DNA of 64,000 nucleotides from Ephydatia muelleri (GCA_013339895.1 JABACO010000008.1:9680375-9744374), one strand, 5' to 3'. Shown: positions 51,816 to 64,000, counted from the stretch's first letter. Notes: generated from the sequence alone by a model not told the origin. Made by a program: numbers and translations.

Positions 51816-53240
51816 ATATTTATTCCAGACAAAATGTAGATTTTCTTACTAATGATGTATTCGTCAAGCCAAATTTGTCAATCGAAGTTTATCACCTTAA
51901 GCTGTATGTATATTAAAGCTTGCTACCGAGCTGTATATAACGTCATTGGGATATACCCCTCAGTAACACTGAGCTGAGACGAGCTTATTATAATCATAAA
52001 ACTAATATTCAGATGCTGCTGACAATAAATCGTTGTTCAAAGGCTATGCCTATAACACGAAACGCATGTGGTAATTTGTGAGTTGAAAGGAGGTATAGTG
52101 TACAAAACGGATAATATTTTTGTTGTGGAACGGAAACTTCACCAAATATGTATTCTGTATCTAGCTTGCTCAGCGAATCTTTTTGTATCGCCGACTCTAA
52201 GTTCCCCGGCCGGCGCTACGTTGTTACCGATTCTAACTCATGAATGACTTTCGAATGGAATAAATTTTGCGCAGTATCGCGAACAAATCACTCTAGTTTG
52301 GATAGAACGCTACAATACATGCAAGTGGGTTCGATCCTCTATGCGACCATACACGCAGGTAGCATAGAAAAATGTTTTTAATCCAGTACGGTGTTTCAGA
52401 TTAACAGAGGTAAAACTAAACTGTTGGCTTCTGGTGCCCTCTACCCTCAGCTGGTTCGATTTGAAACGATATATGGCATGGAACCGTGTAATTATTGACA
52501 TGCTCCACTGGACGAGTTGAGGAGATACTCTGTAACGTTTCTATGTATGCATGCAGACGTACTTTAATCTGCTAGAATAGGCCATCCCAGCCCTTCATTC
52601 TCACCTGAGTACGGAGACTTGCTTCCATTTGATTTGTAAACTATATCTCGTGTGGGTTGTGAAGTTTGTACATTCATACGCCCGCCTACAGTTTGATTCG
52701 CGACTATAGTACGGTAGCATGTACCATTTGATGCTGGCAGATGGTTTATGTATTTGGATGTGGTCTTGTGTAACGTAATGGGATAAGCGATGAATGTGTC
52801 AAGTGTGGGACGTCCTGACACAGAGGACCAGATGTTGAAGTTGTAGCATAGGCGATTTGTCCTCATTCGTGACCTAGTACGGCAGATTGTGTAACATTTG
52901 TTTCACCATTCACCAGACCCAGCAGAAAGCCACTTCTCTTCCCTCTCCCAGGTTCTACCTATAGCGCTATAGTCCGTTGGTCTCCTGACATAAAGGACAT
53001 TCCTGAGCGGTAAAAACACATAATTCTTATGGCAATCGCCACTACAGCAATAAATCGTGAATACATGCGATTGCCTCCACGTTGAGTTTGAGCTGAGCAC
53101 CCCTTTCTTGCCCTACCAGCAGCTGCTGACAGTGCTGCCTCCCTGCCAGCAAGCCCCTCCTCCACAGGGCATACCAGGGCCTGATGCAGAATGAGGACTC
53201 TGTGTTGAAGAGCTTCTATCCGGTGGAATTTGCCACTGAC
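51816..53240. other. Unannotated spacer
   Basis: 52,550-52,670 matches 11,390-11,520. The part 51,816-52,540 is absent from unit A, where the foldback end is also lost. No coding signature. Confidence 0.4.
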
Positions 53241-53372
53241 CTGAACTAAAAGAAGCAGGAATGGGAGGCTGTGTAGTTGATCCCCTTCATTGAAGGTGGG
53301 GAGGAGGGAAGGGGAGGGAGGGAAAGTAGTAATGGGCTCCCTTTGGTGTGATCTCCTTCACTGATGATCACA

Positions 53373-53373
53373 G

Positions 53374-53449
<76 letters not shown>
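53373..53449. repeat. (CA)n microsatellite
   Basis: Intronic to the minus-strand XRN1-like relic and shared in position with the shorter tract at 12,013-12,030 in unit A. Confidence 0.95.
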
Positions 53450-53450
<1 letters not shown>

Positions 53451-54342
53451 TACACCTGCATGTCTGGTACAACAGTCTCAATGGTGGCTATCTGAAGGGC
53501 AATCCACTGGCACCAATCCATATGTTGGCAGTTCTTCAAGAACTCCTGGCTGATGACCAGCTTTCAGGCCTGAGGCCACAGATGGAGACAATGATGTGCA
53601 TCTGAACACAATGGACCAGTGCACTGTGTGAGTGAGTGTGTGTGTGTGTGTGCGCATGTGTGTGTGCGTGCATGTGCGTGTGTGTGTCAATGTGCTACGT
53701 GTGTACATGTATGTGTGAAAATTGCAGCTTGTTGGCATGTGTGTGTAAAATGTGTATTTGCACATCTCTCTCATCCCACACACTAACCCATCTGGCTCTG
53801 GGAACAAGTCTGCCTCATAGTACATGTCATCTTTGGGGTTGGAATTCAAATACTCAAACATCCGTGGAAATCTATGGTGGGAGGAGCGACATGTAACCAT
53901 GGGCAACACAGGGCTCCTGCTCTAGACCCACATACCTGGAGATAAACATGTCAAGCAGAGCAATGGCAGCTGAAGAGAAGCACCAGTTGGAATCAGACAT
54001 GTGAAACAATCTATTGCTCAAACACACAAGCACATTGCCATAACAACTGACATCTTGGTTTCGCTCCCAGTTCAATTCAACATCTGTCACACCGGGATAC
54101 ACACGTCAACAGACAGCTAGTAGCAGGACCACAGGTGACACAGGGATACCCACCTCTACAGACAGCTAGCAGCAGGACCAGAGGTGACACAGGGATGTAC
54201 AACTGAGTCCTGTGCAGAGGGCAGTGTGCAGCTATGTCATGGACCATGCTCTGGAGGGCAAATGGTTGCAGTGCATTAGACCATTGTTTCTGAAGACACA
54301 CCATGCCTTTTGAGTTACTGTCCTTTTTCAGGATGTTCCTGT

Positions 54343-54366
54343 GATTGTGTGTGTGTATGTGTGTGC

Positions 54367-54448
<82 letters not shown>
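54343..54448. repeat. (TG)n microsatellite
   Basis: Long TG tract in an intron of the minus-strand XRN1-like relic. Confidence 0.95.
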
Positions 54449-54941
54449 AAATCTGGTTAATGAGACTAAGGTAAAAGTCACATGCAAGAGTAGTGAAAGA
54501 GTTGTAGGTTCAGGGATTGTGTCACCTCCAAAAGGGCGAACATAATTATTGTACTTATAAGGTTACAATTGCAGCAAGAGTATGAATTGTAGTTAGAGTA
54601 GAGTTGTAACTGATCAACACATTTTTGCATACAAGATCTAGAATGGTGTAACAGTTGTGTGTGCGATACAGACTTAGCTTCCAAATTGTTAATCAACTAA
54701 GTGTTATTCTTACCTTGGTTAGATCTGCCCTGGGAAGGATTTTCAGACAGAAGTTGTCCCCCTGGCTGGCCTGTTGGAACACACGGACTTTCTTTTTGGC
54801 CACGTACACCGTGTGTGGAACGTGCTTCAGGGAGGCAAAGAAGGCATCAAGGAGGACCCCTTTGCACAACCCCTGGACTAGCTGGTCCCTTGATGTGGGG
54901 TATGGATATGATGACAGCTTCCTTCACCTGAAGTGAATGGA

Positions 54942-55095
<154 letters not shown>

Positions 55096-56426
55096 AATAT
55101 GTGCAGGAGTGTTTTAACTTTAACAATGCTGCTCACATTACTAAACTGTTAATGCCATTTGATTGCTCTTACAGGCTGAGTAAATGTACCTTTGTCCCAT
55201 GCTGAGGCTCGTGGTTGTGTTTGACCCATGATGGGGGCAGGCTATAGTCACAGCAAGGCATGTAGCAGCTGTGCTTCGTACCACTGGACCTAAGGGACCA
55301 ATGGGTGACGATGGTCACCATTGGGTTGGCCTGTATCCCAAACCATGACACTCAATGGCCATGGTTTGGTGGCTGTCCCAGGGTAGAAGCCCGGAGGGTG
55401 TCGCCCACCATTGATGAAAATAGCATATACATGCACACATTGAAATACATTATGGAGAGCGGCGAAGTGGGGTGGGTGAGCAACTGGCTGCAGTGCTGCA
55501 TCCATGGAGCCCTCACTTAAATATAAAACCTGCAACCATATCGACAACAGCTTGGGATGGTTTGATTGGATAAGGGAGTGTTGTAGGGGAAAGGGACGCC
55601 CTGCAATACTATTGGGCACGAATGCTCAGCGTACGTACCACGTACTGTACCTAAACTCTACCTTAAAGGACACTCCCACCAATAAACGAAACTCACTCCA
55701 CTTTGCAGTTGGTGATGTCAGGGAACTGGGTGAGCCAGGGAGAAGGGTAGGTGAAGGGAGCCATCTTGGGGGAGAAGAGCATGTGGTGGTACATAGACTC
55801 ACACACACAATGACCCTCCACTCAATGACATAAGGTCCAAGCACTAACAGTTTCTGCTCAATGTAAAATACACATACATACAGACATATATATACAAACA
55901 CACACACATACAAACACACACACATATGGATATGCACTCACACTGATCAATTTATGCATACACACAAAGACACATACATGCATACAAACACACACTTATG
56001 CACACATACATACATATACAAAAAGACCACTTACAACATGTCCGGAGAGAATGACCTTGAGGCGTTGCCATAACGGATCGGAATTCAACTTCTGGTTGAC
56101 GAAGTACTTCAACTGCTCATGCAGCCTGCTCATGAAGTCCGTCCCAGGTGTGAGTCAAAGCGAGGCTCCAATGAGAGAGCTTTCCCTTCTGCCGGGCGTT
56201 ACGAACGAGGTCCTGGGCCTCCCTGGCTGAGCGGAACCTCCTGCCTCGCTGCTGGTTCATCTTGGCCCTTGGTGCCACTCCATCAACGGCAAGGAAGAGC
56301 ACCTTCTGAGGCCTAATAACGCAAAACAGGCTCTGGAAAGTGAAGAATTGTGGATGGTATTTCATTTGATTGCATGCCACCATCCCCCTTGCATCCATCT
56401 TCTTTAAACTGCAATCCCCGCCGCCC

Positions 56427-56461
56427 CCCCGCCCCCCCCCCCCCCCCCCCCCCCCCCCCCC
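56427..56461. repeat. Poly-C tract
   Basis: About 35 C with a few G, in the same intron position as 33,881-33,912. Confidence 0.9.
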
Positions 56462-56762
56462 ATTCTTCTCCAATCCCCCTCCATTCACCGAAAGTATGGC
56501 ATATTTTGGGTCTGGGACCGAAACCAATATGTCGGGTCTGAGTACGAGACTAATATGTCGCTGAATACACATCATCGGAGATTCTGAACGCTTCCGTTCG
56601 TCATTCGGGTGCGAGCAAGAATGAATTATTCCACTCATGTCCGGGTAGAAATTGTCTGTATTTCGGGTATCTGAAAGTTATTCGAAACAGCTTCGGTTAT
56701 CATAAACCCACCTGGCAAGATTTGGTATGGGCAAACTTGCCTGATGATCCTTCACGCCCTTA

Positions 56763-56879
56763 GTCTCGTACCCAGACCCTGATTCCCACAGCTACGGATG
56801 GATTACATCACCGCTCTTTCACGTAGCGGTGATGTAATCCATCCGTAGCTGTGGGAATCAGGGTCTGGGTACGAGACTA
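56763..56879. mobile_element. Palindromic MITE, TCTCGTACCCAGACCC termini
   Basis: Near-perfect palindrome with arms of about 50 bp: TCTCGTACCCAGACCCTGAT on the left and its exact complement on the right, around a short loop (CTCTTTCACG). It lies between the opposed XRN1-like halves. Confidence 0.9.
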
Positions 56880-56984
56880 TCACGCCCTGACTCAGACATG
56901 GGTAGCGCGAGCGCTCGCTAATCCAAGCACGTGCACGTGTGATTACTGTTTATAAGTAATTAAAAAGCTACTGTGTCATATTTA

Positions 56985-57421
56985 GAATGTGTATCTAGAC
57001 TTCTGCAGAGGCAAGACAAATGGTAAGTGGTGGTGTCCTGTCTCTGCCTCCACCTTTGTTGCTGTATCCTCTCTGCCTCTGAATCCTTTCTCCATCCTGC
57101 CTCTCTTTGTTGCTCTTTCCATTCTCACTGTCATGTCATCCTCACTTCCCTTTCTCTCCATCATTTCCTGTTCTTGCTACTCTTTAACCCTCATTCCTAT
57201 CCCCTTCCTTCTTCTTCTCTCCTCCTCTCCTCTCTCCCTTCGACTATCTCACTCACTCTTTCTTCTACATTATTTTAAACTATGGTGCAGACCAGATGAG
57301 CATAGCAGCAAGCCAATGCGACCAGTCAAACAGGTGGAGCAGCAGAATAATTCAAAAGACACACATAAGCATTCTGGTGATATGAAAGATAACTGTGTGT
57401 CTGTAGTCTACACAAAACGCC

Positions 57422-57466
<45 letters not shown>

Positions 57467-57930
57467 TTGATAGCATACTTATCAGTCAAATTTCCTTACA
57501 GGTACCAGGTAATGAATTCTTGAACATGGTGAGAGATGATGGAGTCTCACTTGAATAACCACCAGATCTACAGCACTCCAACTGGCCCCACCCATGCCTC
57601 CACCCCCTCCTCCTCCTCCATCCCTACCCCCTCCACGCCCACCTCCTCCAAGTCAACTACCACCAAGCACCAGGTCCTGCGCAACAGCCAACAGTCCATC
57701 AGCAAGCAGAGAGAGAACGACAGTCGCGATGCAGCTGTGGCCAAAGGAGGGTTCACCATGGACCAAACCATTGGCATCGTTGCTGCCAACACCTCAGCTG
57801 TATCATCCAGGTCCTCAACCTCCCATCAGAGGTGAGCCCCACCCCCTCTCACTGTTGTTGTAGGCATTATGGGGGGAGAGTGTATTGTGTGAGTACATAT
57901 GTGTGCTTATGCTGTACATGTGGGTGAGTG

Positions 57931-57961
<31 letters not shown>

Positions 57962-58210
57962 ACAGATGTGTACAGCTGTGTTGTTCCATTCCCGTCTCCA
58001 TTTGGAATTTTCTCAGCACAGGTGGTGTCATGTGTTTTGATGGTGTCATAACTCAAGGACACACTCCAGGTTGTTTTGCTTAAAAATGGTGGACATCTCT
58101 TTCTGTGTAGGTCCTCCTCAATTGGACTATGGCTACCAACCACCTCCTTTCCCCTTACCATCCTGGAATCCCATCCACCTCAGTTTGAGTGAGTTGTACT
58201 CTGCTGTAGA
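56985..58210 (+). pseudogene. XRN1: XRN1-like 3' exons, unit B (plus)
   Basis: 57,290-57,378 is an exon after GGTGCAG with PMRPVKQVEQQNNSKDTHKH. 57,503-57,832 follows TCCTTACAG and begins VPGNEFLNMVRDDGVS (human XRN1: DDEFCNIWQSLQG), then changes frame into a Ser/Thr/Pro-rich stretch (TPSSSSIPTPSTPTSSKSTT) up to a GTGAGC donor. 58,112-58,200 encodes GPPQLDYGYQPPPFPLP. The one-base frame change near 57,553 and the separation from the 5' exons indicate a pseudogene. (TG)n tracts at 57,425-57,465 and 57,933-57,961 mark its introns. Confidence 0.65.
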
Positions 58211-58549
58211 TTTATCATATTCCACAGAGACACTTTACTAACATAGGAAGGTGGGGGTGGGCAGTTTCTGATTGCAACATTTGCAAGTTCCAGAACAAAT
58301 ACTTGCTGGGGGAAGAAAGGGGAGGAGGGAGGTGGGGGTTTAAAGTGAGTATGTCTGTGTAGCAGAAGGTAATGCAGTAAAGTGTGAAATGAAAGTGAGT
58401 GCAGCATGTAACCAGCATTTTGTAGCCGATGGTTTCATTAGACATGCGATCAGCATGTGGCACAACAAATACATGTATGCATGTAATGTGCCTGTACAAC
58501 TGTACATCTGTACATGGATGCATTGATAAGTGTACAAATGTTTTCTTAT

Positions 58550-58625
58550 TTCCAGTCCAATCCGAGTATTGATGTACACAGCATCCATGCTTGGCTACCC
58601 TCCTTCGAAGATAACCGCTATGAAA
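58550..58625 (+). other. Unassigned exon-like piece
   Basis: After TCTTATTTCCAG the plus strand is open in two frames (one reads SIDVHSIHAWLPSFEDNRYE). It may be the last XRN1-like exon or the start of the transposon fragment that follows. Not recognised. Confidence 0.25.
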
Positions 58626-58789
58626 GGTTGACAAGGTGAGAGAAAGGAGAGGGAGGGACTTGGATAAAGTTGGTGCAAATTAAATGAAGTATCATCCACT
58701 GGTGTGATATGGGTGAAGTGGGGGAGGGGTTATATACGTGTTGCAACATGTTGTGATGGTGCCTACCTCTCTATTCGTGTACTAAGGCT

Positions 58790-59465
58790 CAATGGTCTGA
58801 TGGAATACTGGAGAAGGGTTTCAATGATCACCCTTTTGTGAAAGGAATATCAACCACATTGGATGCAATGGGTGTCCATCGTCAAAAGTATTACATTGGG
58901 ATTTTCGTTGGTAACCACGTACACAAAATTCTTCAAGTAAGTTTGTGTGCTTCTATTTTTTGCTAAAAATTATAGCAAATGTACATGTATATCCAGCCAT
59001 CTAATGTGGAGGCACTGTTCATCGGTTGTACAAATAGCACAAACCTTAGGTGTACTTCACTCAGAAGCACAAGAGGTGTATACAAACTTTCACACCATGA
59101 TCTTTTCTCTGTTGCCACAGCTTGTATGACAGCTCTGCTACGTCTCAATGGAGCATTGTGCAATTAGGTAAGAACAAGAGTCTCATTCTAACACAGAAAT
59201 TAATTGCATTTTTTTTTTAAAAGGCAATGCTATCAAGGATTTTTTCAACACCTTTGATGCCACATTCAAGGGTGCCAGAACTATAACAATGCACATCCTA
59301 GAACACCACATGCTGGATTGGATTCGTTCCCACCAAGTTGGATGTGGGTTGATGGGTGAGCAGGGGGCTGAGTTGGGGTTCAACAGCCTTGCAGCTACGT
59401 ATAAAACCATCCCCGATCCAATAGACAGGCTTAATATGAAGGAACACTACTGCAGTACTTAAAGC
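58790..59465 (+). pseudogene. C-terminal fragment of a large transposon protein (RAG1-N-like family)
   Basis: 58,800-58,936 encodes FVKGISTTLDAMGVHRQKYY and IGIFVGNHVHKILQ, ending at a GTAAGT donor. 58,975-59,130 is open in one frame (VVQIAQTLGVLHSEAQEVYT). 59,222-59,460 encodes TITMHILEHHMLDWIRSHQV, GCGLMGEQGAE and FNSLAATYKTIPDPIDRL. The combination VGNHVHK, MHILE.H and GCGLMGEQGAE is, from memory, the C-terminal half of the same protein family whose RAG1-like zinc/RING N-terminus lies at 28,217. The middle exon runs into a stop before joining the last, so it is a relic. Confidence 0.5.
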
Positions 59466-59997
59466 TCCCTCCTCAAATTCAGAGTGCAACAAATTCAAAA
59501 CGCACACTGCGTGAGTTAGGAATCGCGGCACCACAAGTTTTATTGAAAATCTAACAGCCAAAACTATCTCCGTTATATTATAAAAATTTCAGGTACTTCA
59601 TAAGGGCGGAAAAAGTACCAGAGCAATCTGTATCACCTGACCTCAAACAGCACACAGAGAAGTCACATATTATCGACAGAATATAAACGGCATTAACTCA
59701 CATTGTTCAGAGCGTCAGACAATATAGAAGTAGGATCCGAAGTCTAAAAACAGCCCTCGTGGTAAAAAAGGAGCCCATGTTGGTTGCTAAGGTCGTAATT
59801 AAGTCCGTTGCTATGAAACAATTTCGCGCGTAGCACAGGAAATGAAACAGCCGTGTGCTTTCCCTATAGTCAGCTTAGTAACACTATAATTAAAACATAA
59901 ATTATATACACTCAGAATGTTCTAGCATCTATAGTGCGCAAGCGCACAGCAATTCAATGGCGGCAGACAGTCTCATTACGCAGCAATATATATATAT
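59466..59997. other. Unannotated spacer
   Basis: AT-rich and non-coding as far as I can see. Confidence 0.4.
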
Positions 59998-60242
59998 GGG
60001 ATCGTTTCCGCGAAAAGAAACCTAACGCATGTTTTTGTTTCATGATTTGTTATTAATTTATTCTAGAAGTCTGAATGTCCTCTACACATTGCTTCTTACA
60101 CACTGAGAATCGGAGTATCTGTCATGGAGTTGTAAGGCCCTTTATTCTTAATTATATATAGCCATACATTTCAACGCAAGCGTTACATTTCTATTGGCGT
60201 ACTGGAAATTTTATAATGTATGTGTTTCACGGAAACGATCCC
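59998..60242. mobile_element. MITE, GGGATCGTTTCCGCG family
   Basis: 245 bp. Ends are GGGATCGTTTCCGCGAAAAG and (C)GGAAACGATCCC, flanked by ATAT on both sides (probable target-site duplication). Internal sequence matches 63,089-63,291 (AACGCATGTTTTT, CTCTACACATT, CATTTCAACGCAAGCGTTAC). Confidence 0.85.
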
Positions 60243-61519
60243 ATATATCGTAAATTAATATAGAAGCATGATTATTGTCAGTATAAGCTATTATCTGTTT
60301 GATGTATCATTGTGTTCATAATACTGAATTCATGGCAGCTTGCAAGTTATAATGTACATCGTGATGTTTGTCTGTTTGCAAGGACATAGTACATCTTAGC
60401 ACAGAGGTATGGAGGTGCTGATCATGCAGAGAAATGCAAACACACAATCTCAACTTGGAATGCATGTTTTAAGATTGTACAACAGTACTACAATAATGTT
60501 TTCAAAGCAACCTGATTCTAATTCAGTGATCCAGAGCCAATCAGATTTATTAAACCCCCTGCCCACATTTGAAGAGGTGAGTAATTACCAGCTCTACCAA
60601 TTTTGTGCCTATTCCAATCATTTGTCCATTCTGTCAAGTGCTTGTTAATCCTTTCAGTGTAAACAAAATGTACACTGAGCAAATAAATGCACTTCAGTTA
60701 CTTGGATCGAGATTGCCTGTGCTCTCCAGGTAATAGAACAGCTCTTTGCATAAATATAAAACACCTTGGTAGGCATTTCTGCACAATCTCTCGACTTGTT
60801 GCCTATGTACACTGCGACCTGTTATAAATGAATCTGTATTGGGTACTTGGGAACTCGACCGACAATTTATTTGCCTAGTATTCGGATATCTCGTTTTTCG
60901 TTATTATTCAGCTAGCCTTTTACAATACATTTTGATTGAGATTTTTCATCAATAACTGTAATTATGAACTAATGTGCGGAATGTAATTGATCTGATAAAC
61001 CAGGCCAGGGATACCCCTGGATAAACGGTTCAATGATTACTTGACGTGCTAGTCAATATATTCTATAAATAAAACGGGTGCATTATGAGCAATTCGCATC
61101 AGTTATCGATATAGTATTGATTGCAGCATTGTGCAAAACTATGCACACACTTTTAGAATATTCTAGATGTATATGAATTGTATGCAAGTCAGTAAAAATT
61201 AAGGCAATGAAGTAAATGTAACTACACTTCATATCTGAAAAAGACTCAATAGTCCCAACCTTGATTGCTAACTCCTAATTGATTGCTAGTCCCTACTAAT
61301 GGTTTACATCTAGATCAATTGATTTGTAAATAAAATTTCGTAAAAATATAAGATTAGTAATTGTAAGGTCAGCAGAGCAAAGCAAAGATGGTTGGTTGAG
61401 CAATAACCTAAAAACTCTCGGTATTCAGCGGGCAAAATGACTAAACCTGTTGGGGAAATTCGGTTTGGTTGTTCCAAATAAACAAATCCGTTGATGGGCT
61501 TCTCCACAGAGAGGCAGAA
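60243..61519. other. Unannotated AT-rich stretch
   Basis: A 79-codon open frame at 60,409-60,648 has no recognisable feature. Otherwise nothing seen. Confidence 0.4.
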
Positions 61520-61830
61520 CATTTTTGAAGCACATAGCTACCAGCATAGCAGCCAAATGGGAAAAGTCATATGCAGAAACATGTACATTTGTCAGAGCTC
61601 GACTTTTATTTGTCCTGGTTCGAGCATCAAGCTTGTGTCTAAGGGGATCTAGGGTAAAGTGGAGGAGCGGACTAGGCTTTGATGATGGGGGATCACTTCC
61701 TACAATTATGCAATAGACTTTAGCATTTTTTTAGCATTCTTTTTTGTCTTTCTATTCTTGTTTTGTAATATTGTTAATAACATTTTTGTGGATTATAAAT
61801 AAATTTAAAAAAATTGATTATCATACATTG
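61520..61830 (+). mobile_element. Retroelement 3' tail fragment
   Basis: The plus strand encodes KWEKSYAETCTFVRARLLFV and LVRASSLCLRGSRVKWRSG, a C-terminal pattern I associate with reverse-transcriptase proteins of animal retroelements, followed by an A-rich end with AATAAA near 61,798. Probably a non-LTR element, truncated; family uncertain. Confidence 0.45.
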
Positions 61831-61859
61831 AAAAAGAATTAAATTAATAAAATTCATAA

Positions 61860-62320
61860 TACATAATTAGGTACGGTTTTACACTCTTCGGAGAATGGCT
61901 CTGGCATTTGCTCTAATTAAGCAAATGCTTAAGTTGGAGAACAGGTCGAAAGAAGCCTGTGACTTTGGAAGGGACTTGTGGATTGCAAGCCAAGCAGCAA
62001 CTTGTGCTAAAAACAATGTAGCCTCTTTACCCCAAGCCCCATAGGAATCAACTGCTAGAGGGGTTGAGACCCACCCTAGAGCTGAACACTTTTCATCGTT
62101 GGCCTGGTGTTTCCTGCTCTCAAGGACTGCATATTGGAAAAACTTGATAAATCGATTAGCGTTAAAAAGTATTCGAAAAAACTGTCCAGGGCCCTAATTT
62201 TGTTATAAAAAACTTGAATTGATTTGAAACCTATATGGAGGTTAAGGGGTCTACTTCTGAAGGATTGAAGCCAAATACAAGAATATACTTTGGATGTTGA
62301 CATCGCAGCTAATCAATACT
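61860..62320 (-). mobile_element. Retroelement tail fragment, opposite orientation
   Basis: The minus strand shows TPLAVDSYGAWGKEATLFLA and LSICLIRANARAILRR, again the C-terminal region of reverse-transcriptase proteins, of a different subfamily from 61,520-61,830. Degraded. The two fragments lie tail to tail. Confidence 0.4.
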
Positions 62321-62639
62321 AATTGCATACTTCGAACCCAAATTTACTGTACGCTTAAGTTGCGACAACCTGTACACTGATGCATATGAAGAATGGCAAA
62401 AACATTAACAATGGGTGGTGTCCAGGTTTATGAAGTCTATAATTTGAAAATACAGGGAATTACAGCTCAATCAAGGATATTCCCTTTATAATTAATTAAC
62501 CAATAACTGGCCACATTGCAATATAGATAGTTTTCATTCTGTCCGAATTATCTCTTGTACGTAGTTGCAATTAAAATGTAATTACTAAACTGCATGCGGG
62601 TTTTCTATGAGCAAGTTTGTTCGATGGAATTTGTGATGT

Positions 62640-63070
62640 GAGGATCTTGTCTTAATCGAATCGCATAAACTCACTGCCTGAGTAAGGCAAAACAATTGTA
62701 GCTCAGTTCGAGCGGAGAATGGTGGAACAATAAAGTTATCAATCTTTATTGTGGATTGGGAGAACGGAGTGCATGCAAAAATGGCGCGAATCAAGCGGGA
62801 AATGTGCATTAACTAACGGATGAAGCAAAAATCAACGAACAGAACAAGTCAGTAGCGACAGGACCCTTCTACGTAAATACCGAATTTGAAGCGATTTGAC
62901 TGATTCTACCTGAAGATGTGGCAGTTTTGACCTCGTAACGTCGGCACTGTTCTTGTGCAAAATACCAAGTACAATTTCACACAGAGAAATGGTGTTGAAA
63001 ATAGGAAGCCGATAGCGTTAACTGTTCCGAAGTTATAGCGATTCAAACGCGATGTATTTTTATAAAAGGC
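62640..63070. mobile_element. Giant foldback element, third (partial) copy
   Basis: Matches the right arm of the giant foldback (10,930-11,360 and 51,440-51,790): AAACTCACTGCCTGAGTAAG, CTCGTAACGTCGGCACTGT, CACACAGAGAAATGGTG, CGATTCAAACGCGATG. The left arm is absent. Confidence 0.75.
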
Positions 63071-63088
63071 CTAGGTTTTATAATATTT

Positions 63089-63291
63089 GGGATCGTTTCC
63101 GCGAAAAGGGACCTAACGCATGTTTTTTTCTAGAGTCTGAATTGTCCTCTACACATTTGCTTCTTACGCACTGAGAGTCCGAGTATCTGTCGTGGAGTTG
63201 TAAGGCTCTGAATTTTTAATTAGCCATACATTTCAACGCAAGCGTTACATTTCTGTTCCAGGAATTTGGTCCCTTTTCGCGGAAGCGATCC
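63089..63291. mobile_element. MITE, GGGATCGTTTCCGCG family, second copy
   Basis: 203 bp with ends GGGATCGTTTCCGCGAAAAG and CGCGGAAGCGATCC. It immediately follows the partial giant foldback copy. Confidence 0.85.
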
Positions 63292-63385
63292 TATAAATGT
63301 ATCAACATAAAACTGGTTGCTGCGCGTCAATAAAGATTGCAATTTGAAGAGTGCGCAAATGGTATAGTATCTACTAAGATGATAT

Positions 63386-63634
63386 GGGACAGTTTCCGCG
63401 ATAATTGCCCCACGGTTAAAATGTTATAAAAATGCATCGCGTTTGAATCGCTATAACGTCCCAACGGATAACGCTATCGACTGCCTATTTCAACACTTTA
63501 TAGTGAAATGGTGTAGTATGAAGTGTTGAAAATAGGAAGTCGATAGCGTTATCCGTTGGGACGGTATAGCGATTCAAACGCGATGCATTTTTATAACATT
63601 TTAACCGTGGGGCAATTTTCGCGGAAACTGTCCC
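63386..63634. mobile_element. Palindromic MITE, GGGACAGTTTCCGCG family
   Basis: 249 bp. Arms of about 110 bp are almost exact inverted copies (GGGACAGTTTCCGCG; GCATCGCGTTTGAATCGCTA), flanked by ATAT on both sides. Termini and subterminal sequence equal those of the giant foldback element, so this is its miniature form. From 63,635 to 64,000 I see nothing. Confidence 0.9.
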
Positions 63635-64000
63635 ATATTACATACATTTGAATAAGCGTGATACGCCTCGCTCAAGAAGCGACATTTATAATGAGGTGCA
63701 ATTCTAAAGGGTATACTGATGTCCAGCCGCAGAGGGCTGTGGGAAACAATCACATATATGTTAGATTTAATTCTAATTAATTAACCATAAATAATATCTT
63801 TGCCTATTTAACACCACTTCATTCCAAACAAAAGGATACGAACAATTTGATTATATTTGAAAATGTCCTGGTCACCAATTTTCGCAAATTCAAGTTGCAC
63901 ACGTTTTATCCTCTGCACGCTAGTTAGTCATTCACACAACAACCCTTATGGTCACAGCTGACTTCATAACTAAGCTTAATAAATTGCTGTTAGCAGCACG

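Overview
Eukaryotic nuclear DNA from a non-vertebrate animal. The evidence is spliced genes with short introns (53-122 bp), metazoan domain combinations (ankyrin-ROC-death, fibronectin III-laminin G), many (CA/TG)n tracts and a dense load of DNA transposons and foldback elements. A sponge is my best guess and a cnidarian is possible; nothing in the sequence settles it.

The window is built round a tandem segmental duplication. Unit A (about 1-17,598) and unit B (about 35,570-58,500) share the same order: a flank segment, a minus-strand ankyrin-ROC-death gene, a giant foldback element just upstream of it, and broken XRN1-like exons. A third partial XRN1-like block lies at 33,560-35,510. The two ankyrin-ROC-death genes (968-6,223 and 37,874-45,817) are the clearest intact host genes. 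Their six recognised exons match one for one. The ROC exon is 2,097 bp in both with about 94% protein identity, while the ankyrin exon of copy B is longer by exactly 13 modules of 207 bp. The layout recalls DAPK1 without its kinase and suggests a cytosolic GTPase/death-fold signalling protein, possibly in innate sensing (inference).

Between the units (17.6-33.5 kb) lie: Ty3/gypsy-like retroelement fossils (about 17,598-18,880 and 25,620-26,140); a Plavaka/CACTA-like DNA transposon whose transposase gene (+, frameshifted) is divergently paired with an intact five-exon accessory gene (-, 19,530-20,679); a decayed usherin-like gene (-, 26,430-32,170); and, in one of its introns, a 3,187-bp element with 8-bp target-site duplications carrying a RAG1-N-terminus-like zinc/RING protein (27,618-30,804).

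The right end (58.6-64 kb) has a C-terminal fragment of what I think is the same RAG1-N-like transposon protein family, retroelement tails, and several MITEs that share termini with the giant foldback. XRN1-like exons occur in inverted pairs: 5' and central exons on minus, 3' exons on plus. Every copy examined closely is broken.
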